Positions 54,089-64,000 of a DNA stretch of 64,000 nt are shown here, one piece after another (position 1 is the first letter of the stretch; each line of letters starts with the position of its first letter). Source of the DNA: Glandiceps talaboti (taxonomy: Eukaryota; Hemichordata; Enteropneusta; Spengelidae); the NCBI RefSeq assembly GCF_964340395.1, contig NC_135550.1:8253864-8317863 (forward strand). Direction: 5' to 3'. Both the position numbers and the translations under genes were made by a program. Below the pieces are notes generated by a model. That model worked only from the letters and a program-made list of their open reading frames with translations, did not search any database and was not told where the DNA came from.

Positions 54089-55349
54089 AAGAACTTCAGT
54101 AATATTTCACTTTAATCTAAGAAGAATATTCATTATGTTTTCTTTATTTTACTATTTTTGATAAAAGAGATGAGATATTATTTGTAAGAAAAACTTATAT
54201 ACAACGTATTTTCTAAAATGACTTGTTGTCTTGTCTGATTTTTTGGGATGGTATACTTACTCTCCTTCGTTTCTTTAAAATGTTTTTGAGTCTACATCGC
54301 CCAATCTAATTTCTTTAATGAAGGAAGAAAATTACTGATTTTGCCTGAGAAGCATTTCTGGTGTTTATTAAATGCAGGTTTCAATCGAATTCACACCTGA
54401 AGAAGAGTTACTATTCATTGCCGTCCGTTTATTGATGAAACTGTAGGCTGTGTTTTAGAGAATCACCAAAGTTTACCTTGCAGAGAGATGTGGGCCTAAA
54501 CATACACACGAGATGTAAGCGATAATGCATCAGAATACATTATGTGAATTCCACATAGAAATTACTAGAGAATAATCCTCGTGATTTGCAACTACAAATG
54601 AATGGCTATATTCCATATACGATCGACCAATTGCAAACCATGTGTTGCGATGCTTCCGGGATATTGGGGGGGGGGGGGGCGCTTGGTGAACGACAACCTT
54701 GCTTATGCACGCAAAAGTGTATCCATCGATGTACATAGAACCAGTAATTTATACATGGCATGATACATAGGTGTACTTTGACACGAGTACTACTTTATGG
54801 TTCATACAACTGGTACATTCTGGTTGGGTCTGTAATAGTGCTATTTTTAGAATAACTATACACCTACGTAATTAGCATTTTGGTACCATGTGCAAATTCC
54901 AAGAAATTGATGGCTGATTTGCGTAGACATGTATGTACATGTCTCAAACCTTTTGTATGGGTGTAACCCCGCTGTGTATTTCCTCCTTCGACACAGCCAA
55001 ATATTGCCCATTGCATTGGCCTCTGCTATTTGCGGTGCGCCTTGGAAGGTGCCGCAAAAGAGGCTGTGATTTACGACAGTTCAACTAAACGAAAGATAAA
55101 CTCCATTGTCTATGACCATTAGGCAATCAAACATGCAAATCATTGTTAGTAGATATTAGGTCATTTAAGGACATGGATGGAATGGCACGTCCATTTAAGG
55201 ACATCTACTGTGCTACTTAACTTGTTCTCAATAAACACTAAACGGGATAGGCACGAATTTTACCCAGGTATTACAAAGTGATTTACTGGCGTTAGGTATA
55301 TCTTTTGAGATAGCTAGGGATTCCGAGATCTTCTGTGGACAAAATCACC
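54089..55349. other. Region between the small gene and the TRIM gene
   Basis: AT-rich, with a run of about 14 G at 54666-54679. It contains the presumed 3'UTR of the small gene (an ATTAAA lies near 54366) and the leader of the TRIM gene. No other gene is supported. Confidence 0.6.
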
Positions 55350-56090
55350 ATGGCGGCTGGAGGTGTACCTGTAGAGACGGCAATTCTTGATAAAATCGGC
55401 GAAAATTTCCTATGCTGTACCATTTGTTTTGAACGATTTATAACTCCTAAGATTTTACCGTGTCTGCACAACTTCTGCGAGAAATGTCTCGTGTCAATAG
55501 TGAAAAGGAAAGGTTCTCTCCTGTGCCCGACATGTTCCACTCCTTGTCGCCTGACCGATCTTGGCGTTGCAGGGTTGACAACGAATTTTTTCATGAACAA
55601 TCTGATCGAAATATTCGAGGAACGAAAGGCGATGTCAGGAAATGAGTCCGTTCAGTGCGACATTTGCACAGAAAACACAGCAACTCGGCGATGTGTAGAT
55701 TGTCCACAATTCTACTGTGATAAATGTATCGAAGCACACCGAAAACTTCCAGCTCTTCGTTCGCATCGCATTCTGACCATTGAAGAGTTTCAACTGGGAC
55801 GTGAGTCCGCCACGCCCACCCCGATCCAACCTGTTGAACGTTGCAGTGTTCACCATGACAACCAGATCAAATTCTACTGTGACACTTGTCAGGTAGCAGT
55901 GTGTAGTGACTGTACAATAGTTGATCATCGAGTACCTGATCATAAACATCGCTATATAAAACAAGTAGCAGACGAGTATAAAACTGAGCTAACTCAGCTG
56001 ATTGCAGAGCTGAAGGAGAAAGAACGAGATGTTGACAGACAGAAAGTTACAGCCGTACAGAGATGTACAGAATTGAGAAAGCAACTCAAG
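55350..56090 (+). CDS. TRIM-family protein, first coding exon (RING, two B-boxes, coiled-coil start); 3' partial
   Basis: A probable RING E3 ubiquitin ligase of the tripartite-motif class. The start is the ATG at 55350 in a strong CACCATGG context. The exon codes 247 residues and ends in phase 0 at a GTATGT donor (56091). The RING finger uses C23, C26, C38, H40, C43, C46, C59 and C62 (C3HC4). B-box 1 lies at about 103-139 and B-box 2 at about 165-200. A charged helical segment rich in Glu and Lys (about 201-247) begins the coiled coil. The C-terminal domain (NHL, filamin, B30.2 or other) lies beyond the window, so the subfamily cannot be fixed. The arrangement recalls TRIM2/3/56/71-like invertebrate proteins. 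This exon is intact, with no frameshift. Confidence 0.88.
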
Positions 56091-56212
56091 GTATGTAACA
56101 TATTGTAGATAAAATCTATTGTGAATTAATATGGTAGAACAAATCACTTACCTGCATATATGAGCATATGTGTAATATTAAATTGTAGTGTTTGTTTTTG
56201 TTTTGAGTTTTG

Positions 56213-56236
56213 ATTGATTGATTAATTGATTGAATA

Positions 56237-56270
<34 letters not shown>
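56213..56270. repeat. (GATT)n microsatellite
   Basis: About 14 GATT units with a few ATTA and AATA interruptions. Confidence 0.95.
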
Positions 56271-56271
<1 letters not shown>

Positions 56272-56841
56272 TTAATTGTTCAGAGGTTTGTATGCAAAAC
56301 TTTTATTTTGAGTCATTTATTTATTTTGTTTTTGAGCTTTTTATCTTTCTGAGATTTACACCTAAAACTTTCTGTATATTTAGAACCAAACTTCAACAAA
56401 TTCAAAAGGTTAATGTGTACATCTGATGATGACTTACTGATTAATTTGTGTAAATTTGTTTTCCAAGCAATGAAATTGAGAACTTCATTTATAAATTCTG
56501 TACCTGTGCAATAAGTGCATGTTATTTTTGTTTCGTGGTATGTACTCCTTTTGCATATGGGCCGGTGGCCTAGTAAAGTGATAAAACCTTATTATTATTT
56601 GACCTAAAACTTTTAACTCCAGAACAAGATAACACTTTCTGATCTACTTTGGGTTTTTATTTTCTGACACTTTTTTTAAATAAATATTTTGAAGAATAGA
56701 TTGTATGATTCCATTTCAACACAATATTACTATACATTTTATCTTCAAATGAAAACTTAACTAGTTGACCTGTGTTGTTCAATGTGTTGCAATCAATTTT
56801 TGAAAATTGTGACTGAGAGTTTAGACTACGTATTAGTAATT

Positions 56842-57219
56842 CAGTCTTTATCAACCGATTGACGTATTATTCAGAACATGTGACCTTATATGGACATGTG
56901 ACCTTAGTATAAATAGGTCATAGGTGACTGGAAGCTTGTGTCACCCTCTGTCTCTGTTTAGAGATGGTTGGTATGCCCTGATGTCCATGGCTTCCATCAC
57001 TCCTCACTCAATATGATTGCTTTCTATATCAAGGATGTCCACTTTGTCAGTATTAACAGAATGTCATGGCAATTCTATATGTATATACTGGGAAACCTCC
57101 GATGTACTGGAGCTTGGACATCTGTTCTAAGAATCTTGTTTTAAGTAATCTTTCAGTCTCCCCAACGTGTCCATAAGTCACATGTTCTGAATAACGAGTC
57201 AGTCTGTTCACAAAGACTG
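56842..57219. mobile_element. Fold-back element with inverted ends
   Basis: The left arm (56842 to about 56900) and right arm (about 57165-57219) are inverted copies sharing CAGTCTTT, TTATTCAGAACATGTGAC and TATGGACA. The total is about 380 bp, without coding sequence. Confidence 0.8.
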
Positions 57220-57781
57220 AAAGTACACAGTCAGGTGAAAATGTTCAAGTTTGTGTTTGGATCAAACATTTAATACAACACATGCTGTATATTTTGTCAA
57301 AGAATCATAAATTGTGACCAAGTCAATCTTGTGAGTTATCTTTACACATTTGCTGAAATGTTTTACATTCCTCAGTCATTCATTACCTTTGAATACAATC
57401 ATTGTTGTACAATTTAGTAATCAATATATGTTTTTATTGTTGTTATTGTCTTGTTGTTCTTAGAGGGTGCACCTCTTTCCCACATCATTGTTTTGCAATA
57501 TATTTTCACTCGTAAAGTTTAAGTTTTAAAAGAAATAATCAAAACGTGAAGATTGTGATGTAAACTTTATCACAGTTGATAAGAAAATAAACACCCAAAA
57601 TAGATGTGTTTGCTATAATTATTGCAGCTAAATGAGTATAGGAGAGGAACTCTAATAAATTTCTGACAAACTTGTTATGACTGACAACTTCAGTCTCTGT
57701 ACACATATTTGAGTATGGGGGAATGATATCCGACTTGTTGAGTGGTAACTTTTTGTTTTATAATTTGATGGTTAAGTTAGG

Positions 57782-60700
57782 GGGATTTGTTCCAAGGAGT
57801 ATTTTTGAGGGGTGTCTATGACGGGATTTATACCAATGAATATTTTTGAGGGTGTCTATGCCAGGATTTATTCCAAGGAATATTTTTGAGGGGTGTCTAT
57901 GATGGGATTTATTCTGAGGAGTATTTTTGAGGGGTGTCTATGCCAGGATTTATTCCAAGGAATATTTTTGAGGGGTGTCTATGACGGGATTTATACCAAT
58001 GAATATTTTTGAGGGTGTCTATGCCAGGATTTATTGCAAGGAGTATTTTTGAAGGGTGTCTATGCCAGGATTTATTCCAAGGTGTATTTTTGAGGGGTGT
58101 CTATGATGGGATTTATTGCAAGGAGTATTTTTGAGGGGTGTCTATGCCAGGATTTATTCCAAGGAGTATTTTTGAGGGGTGTCTATGACAGGATTTATTG
58201 CAAGGAGTATTTTTGAGGGGTGCCTATGACAGGATTTATTGCAAGGAGTATTTGTGAGGGGTATCTATGACAGGATTTATTCCAAGGAGTATTTTTGAGG
58301 GGTATCTATGCCAGAATTTATTCCAAGGAGTATTTTTGAGGGGTGCCTATGACAGGATTTATTCCAAGGAGTATTTTTGAGGGGTGTCTATGGCAGGATT
58401 TATTGCAAGGAGTATTTTTGAGGGGTGTCTATGGCAGGATTTATTGCAAGGAGTATTTTTGAGGGGTGTCTATGCCAGGATTTATTGCAAGGAGTATTTT
58501 TGAGGGGTGTCTATGCCAGGATTTATTCCAAGGTGTATTTTTGAGGGGTGTCTATGATGGGATTTATTGCAAGGAGTATTTTTGAGGGGTGTCTATGCCA
58601 GGATTTATTCCAAGGAATATTTTTGAGGGATGTCTATGCCAGGATTTATTGCAAGGAGTATTTTTGAGGGGTGTCTATGATGGGATTTATTGCAAGGAGT
58701 ATTTTTGAGGGGTGTCTATGCCAGGATTTATTCTGAGGAGTATTTTTGAGGGGTGTCTATGCCAGGATTTATTCCAAGGAATATTGTTGAGGGGTGTCTA
58801 TGATGGGATTTATTCCAAGGAGTATTTTTGAGGGGTGTCTATGGCAGGATTTATTGCAAGGAGTATTTTTGAGGGGTGTCTATGATGGGATTTATTGCAA
58901 GGAGTATTTTTGAGGGGTGTCTATGCCAGGATTTATTCTGAGGAGTATTTTTGAGGGTGTCTATGCCAGGATTTATTCCAAGGAATATTGTTGAGGGGTG
59001 TCTATGATGGGATTTATTCCAAGGAGTATTTTTGAGGGGTGTCTATGGCAGGATTTATTGCAAGGAGTATTTTTGAGGGGTGTCTATGACAGGGTTTATT
59101 CCAAGGAGTATTTTTGAGGGGTATCTATGCCAGAATTTATTCCAAGGAGTATTTTTGAGGGGTGTCTATGCCAGGATTTATTCCAAGGAGTATTTTTGAG
59201 GGGTGTCTATGCCAGGATTTATTCCAAGGTGTATTTTTGAGGGGTGTCTATGATGGGATTTATTGCAAGGAGTATTTTTGAGGGGTGTCTATGCCAGGAT
59301 TTATTCCAAGGAATATTTTTGAGGGATGTCTATGCCAGGATTTATTGCAAGGAGTATTTTTGAGGGGTGTCTATGATGGGATTTATTCCAAGGAATATTT
59401 TTGAGGGGTGTCTATGCCAGGATTTATTCTGAGGAGTATTTTTGAGGGGTGTCTATGATGGGATTTATTGCAAGGAATATTGTTGAGGGGTGTCTATGAT
59501 GGGATTTATTCTGAGGAGTATTTTTGAGGGGTGTCTATGGCAGGATTTATTGCAAGGAGTATTTTTGAGGGGTGTCTATGATGGGATTTATTGCAAGGAG
59601 TATTTTTGAGGGGTGTCTATGCCAGGATTTATTCTGAGGAGTATTTTTGAGGGTGTCTATGCCAGGATTTATTCCAAGGAATATTGTTGAGGGGTGTCTA
59701 TGATGGGATTTATTCCAAGGAGTATTTTTGAGGGGTGTCTATGGCAGGATTTATTGCAAGGAGTATTTTTGAGGGGTGTCTATGACAGGGTTTATTCCAA
59801 GGAGTATTTTTGAGGGGTATCTATGCCAGAATTTATTCCAAGGAGTATTTTTGAGGGGTGTCTATGCCAGGATTTATTCCAAGGAGTATTTTTGAGGGGT
59901 GTCTATACCAGGATTTATTGCAAGGAGTATTTTTGAGGGGTGTCTATGACAGGATTTATTCCTGGGAGTATTTTTGAGGGGTGTCTATGCCAGGATTTAT
60001 TCCAAGGAGTATTTTTGAGGGGTGTCTATGCCAGGATTTATTCCAAGGAGTATTTTTGAGGGGTGTCTATGCCAGGATTTATTCCAAGGAGTATTTTTGA
60101 GGGGTGTCTATGACGGGATTTATTCCTGGGAGTATTTTTGAGGGGTGTCTATGACAGGATTTATTGCAAGGAGTATTTTTGAGGGGTGTCTATGACAGGA
60201 TTTATTGCAAGGAGTATTTTTGAGGGGTGTCTATGACAGGATTTATTGCAAGGAGTATTTTTGAGGGGTGTCTATGACAGGATTTATTGCAAGGAGTATT
60301 TTTGAGGGGTGTCTATGCCAGGATTTATTGCAAGGAGTATTTTTGAGGGGTGTCTATGCCAGGAGTTATTCCAAGGAGTATTTTTGAGGGGTATCTATGA
60401 TGGGATTTATTCCAAGGAATATTTTTGAGGGGTGTCTATGATGGGATTTATTCCAAGGAGTATTTTTGAGGGGTGTCTATGCCAGGATTTATTCCAAGGA
60501 GTATTTTTTGAGGGGTGTCTATGCCAGGATTTATTCCAAGGAGTATTTTTGAGGGGTGTCTATGCCAGGATTTATTGCAAGGAGTATTTTTGAGGGGTGT
60601 CTATGCCAGGATTTATTCCAAGGAGTATTTTTGAGGGGTGTCTATGACAGGATTTATTCCAAGGAATATTTTTGAGGGGTATCTATGCCAGGATTTATTC

Positions 60701-63700
60701 CAAGGAGTATTTTTGAGGGGTATCTATGATGGGATTTATTCCAAGGAATATTTTTGAGGGATGTCTATGACGAGATTTATCCCAAGGAGAGTTTTGAGGG
60801 ATGTCTATGACGGGATTTATTCCAAGGAGTATTTTTGAGGGGTGTCTATGATGGGATTTATTCCAAGGAGTATTTTTGAGGGGTGTCTATGACAGGATTT
60901 ATTGCAAGGAGTATTTTTGAGGGGTGTCTATGATGGGATTTATTCCAAGGAGTATTTTTGAGGGGTGTCTATGACAGGATTTATTCCAAGGAATATTTTT
61001 GAGGGGTGTCTATGCCAGGATTTATTGCAAGGAGTATTTTTGAGGGGTGTCTATGACAGGATTTATTCTGAGGAGTATTTTTGAGGGGTGTCTATGATAG
61101 GATTTATTCCAAGGAATATTTTTGAGGGGTGTCTATGATGGGATTTATTCTGAGGAGTATTTTTGAGGGGTGTCTATGATAGGATTTATTCCAAGGAATA
61201 TTTTTGAGGGGTGTCTATGATGGGATTTATTCCAAGGAATATTTTTGAGGGGTGTCTATGATGGGATTTATTCCAAGGAGTATTTTTGAGGGATGTCTAT
61301 GACAGGATTTATTCCAAGGAGTATTTTTGAGGGGTGTCTATGGCAGGATTTATTGCAAGGAGTATTTTTGAGGGGTGTCTATGGCAGGATTTATTGCAAG
61401 GAGTATTTTTGAGGGGTGTCTATGGCAGGATTTATTGCAAGGAGTATTTTTGAGGGGTGTCTATGGCAGGATTTATTGCAAGGAGTATTTTTGAGGGGTG
61501 TCTATGCCAGGATTTATTACAAGGAGTATTTTTGAGGGGTGTCTATGCCAGGATTTATTCCAAGGTGTATTTTTGAGGGGTGTCTATGATGGGATTTATT
61601 GCAAGGAGTATTTTTGAGGGGTGTCTATGCCAGGATTTATTCCAAGGAATATTTTTGAGGGATGTCTATGCCAGGATTTATTGCAAGGAGTATTTTTGAG
61701 GGGTGTCTATGCCAGGATTTATTCCAAGGAATATTGTTGAGGGGTGTCTATGATGGGATTTATTCCAAGGAGTATTTTTGAGGGGTGTCTATGGCAGGAT
61801 TTATTGCAAGGAGTATTTTTGAGGGGTGTCTATGATGGGATTTATTGCAAGGAGTATTTTTGAGGGGTGTCTATGCCAGGATTTATTCTGAGGAGTATTT
61901 TTGAGGGTGTCTATGCCAGGATTTATTCCAAGGAATATTGTTGAGGGGTGTCTATGATGGGATTTATTCCAAGGAGTATTTTTGAGGGGTGTCTATGACA
62001 GGATTTATTGCAAGGAGTATTTTTGAGGGGTGTCTATGACAGGGTTTATTCCAAGGAGTATTTTTGAGGGGTATCTATGCCAGAATTTATTCCAAGGAGT
62101 ATTTTTGAGGGGTGTCTATGCCAGGATTTATTCCAAGGAGTATTTTTGAGGGGTGTCTATACCAGGATTTATTGCAAGGAGTATTTTTGAGGGGTGTCTA
62201 TGACAGGATTTATTCCTGGGAGTATTTTTGAGGGGTGTCTATGCCAGGATTTATTCCAAGGAGTATTTTTGAGGGGTGTCTATGCCAGGATTTATTCCAA
62301 GGAGTATTTTTGAGGGGTGTCTATGACAGGATTTATTCCTGGGAGTATTTTTGAGGGGTGTCTATGCCAGGATTTATTCCAAGGAGTATTTTTGAGGGGT
62401 GTCTATGCCAGGATTTATTCCAAGGAGTATTTTTGAGGGGTGTCTATGCCAGGATTTATTCCAAGGAGTATTTTTGAGGGGTGTCTATGACGGGATTTAT
62501 TCCTGGGAGTATTTTTGAGGGGTGTCTATGACAGGATTTATTGCAAGGAGTATTTTTGAGGGGTGTCTATGACAGGATTTATTGCAAGGAGTATTTTTGA
62601 GGGGTGTCTATGACATGATTTATTGCAAGGAGTATTTTTGAGGGGTGTCTATGACAGGATTTATTGCAAGGAGTATTTTTGAGGGGTGTCTATGCCAGGA
62701 TTTATTGCAAGGAGTATTTTTGAGGGGTGTCTATGCCAGGATTTATTCCAAGGAGTATTTTTGAGGGGTATCTATGATGGGATTTATTCCAAGGAATATT
62801 TTTGAGGGGTGTCTATGATGGGATTTATTCCAAGGAGTATTTTTGAGGGGTGTCTATGACAGGATTTATTCCAAGGAGTATTTTTGAGGGGTGTCTATGC
62901 CAGGATTTATTCCAAGGAGTATTTTTTGAGGGGTGTCTATGATGGGATTTATTCCAAGGAGTATTTTTGAGGGGTGTCTATGACAGGATTTATTCCAAGG
63001 AGTATTTTTGAGGGGTGTCTATGCCAGGATTTATTCCAAGGAGTATTTTTGAGGGGTATCTATGATGGGATTTATTCCAAGGAGTATTTTTGAGGGGTGT
63101 CTATGACAGGATTTATTCCAAGGAGTATTTTTGAGGGGTGTCTATGCCAGGATTTATTCCAAGGAGTATTTTTTGAGGGGTGTCTATGCCAGGATTTATT
63201 CCAAGGAGTATTTTTGAGGGGTGTCTATGCCAGGATTTATTCCAAGGAGTATTTTTGAGGGGTGTCTATGCCAGGATTTATTCCAAGGAGTATTTTTGAG
63301 GGGTGTCTATGACAGGATTTATTCCAAGGAATATTTTTGAGGGGTATCTATGCCAGGATTTATTCCAAGGAGTATTTTTGAGGGGTATCTATGATGGGAT
63401 TTATTCCAAGGAATATTTTTGAGGGATGTCTATGACGAGATTTATCCCAAGGAGAGTTTTGAGGGATGTCTATGACGGGATTTATTCCAAGGAGTATTTT
63501 TGAGGGGTGTCTATGATGGGATTTATTCCAAGGAGTATTTTTGAGGGGTGTCTATGACAGGATTTATTGCAAGGAGTATTTTTGAGGGGTGTCTATGATG
63601 GGATTTATTCTGAGGAGTATTTTTGAGGGGTGTCTATGCCAGGATTTATTCCAAGGAATATTTTTGAGGGGTGTCTATGACGGGATTTATACCAATGAAT

Positions 63701-64000
63701 ATTTTTGAGGGTGTCTATGCCAGGATTTATTGCAAGGAGTATTTTTGAAGGGTGTCTATGCCAGGATTTATTCCAAGGTGTATTTTTGAGGGGTGTCTAT
63801 GATGGGATTTATTGCAAGGAGTATTTTTGAGGGGTGTCTATGCCAGGATTTATTCCAAGGAGTATTTTTGAGGGGTGTCTATGACAGGATTTATTGCAAG
63901 GAGTATTTTTGAGGGGTGCCTATGACAGGATTTATTGCAAGGAGTATTTTTGAGGGGTATCTATGCCAGAATTTATTCCAAGGAGTATTTTTGAGGGGTG
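57782..64000 (+). repeat. 41-bp minisatellite, about 150 copies, continuing past the window
   Basis: The unit is about 41 bp and contains GTATTTTTGAGGGGTGTCTA followed by TG, a variable triplet (CCA, ACA, ATG, ACG, GCA), then GGATTTATT and CCAAGGA or a variant (GCAAGGA, CTGAGGA, CCTGGGA). A few units lack one G (40 bp) or gain a T (42 bp). Marker variants recur at long fixed offsets: 60771 and 63436 (2665 bp, exactly 65 units), 59641 and 61895 (2254 bp, 55 units minus 1 bp), and 57984 and 63680 (5696 bp, about 139 units). The array therefore grew by large block duplications. It lies in the TRIM intron, is not open in any frame for long and has no gene. Confidence 0.97.

Larger units (their letters stand above)
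56091..57781 (+). other. TRIM gene intron 1, part before the minisatellite
   Basis: AT-rich, with a (GATT)n tract at about 56213-56270 and a fold-back element at 56842-57219. No further coding exon is seen in this stretch. Confidence 0.75.

Noticed and set aside
55335-55349. Upstream extension of the TRIM frame
   Set aside because: The extension depends on a GTG codon. The ATG at 55350 has a strong CACCATGG context and is the better start.
57782-64000. CRISPR-like array
   Set aside because: The regular 41-bp repeat has no unique spacers between constant repeats and lies in a eukaryotic intron; it is a minisatellite.

Overview
The window is animal nuclear DNA. It is AT-rich, with spliced genes, GT-AG introns of 57 bp to more than 7 kb, many microsatellites and many fold-back (MITE-like) elements. 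Gene content points to an invertebrate metazoan: a proteasome Rpt2 gene, an intact KIF28/KLP-6 kinesin and a TRIM-type RING/B-box gene. A deuterostome such as a hemichordate or lancelet would fit, but I cannot fix the species from this sequence and hold that guess loosely. All four gene models lie on the + strand.

Layout. Positions 1-985 are a tandem array of 31-bp monomers in a strict 155-bp (5 x 31) higher-order unit, with an orientation flip at its left edge. Positions 1027-3100 hold a hairpin, two copies of a G-rich element and a long GAT microsatellite. PSMC1 (26S proteasome ATPase Rpt2) occupies 3232-12898 in 11 coding exons, all of which join in frame to give 444 aa. Its first coding exon is only the ATG, and its first intron carries a 1.56-kb element with terminal inverted repeats of about 310 bp and a 7-bp target duplication. 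After an intergenic stretch, a KIF28-like kinesin-3 runs from 16240 to 48251 in 21 coding exons (1084 aa: motor, FHA, KIF1-type central region, C-terminal coiled coil). Its introns are full of short inverted-repeat elements and contain a perfect palindromic X-box (RFX-type) site. From 48252 to 52260 there is probable KIF28 3'UTR and then intergenic DNA, with several large inverted repeats.

A small gene that I cannot name is proposed at 52474-54088. It has four coding exons, one a 23-nt microexon, and would encode a basic protein of 102 aa. At 55350-56090 lies the first coding exon of a TRIM protein (RING, two B-boxes, start of coiled coil). Its following intron runs off the window and, from about 57782 to the end, is a 41-bp minisatellite of roughly 150 copies with nested segmental duplications.

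The genes have no obvious joint pathway. PSMC1 is housekeeping proteolysis, KIF28 is a microtubule motor whose nematode relative KLP-6 works in cilia of sensory neurons, and the TRIM gene is probably a ubiquitin ligase. The less ordinary content is the repeat architecture, the microexon-bearing small gene, a triplicated intron-exon boundary in KIF28 and the intronic X-box.
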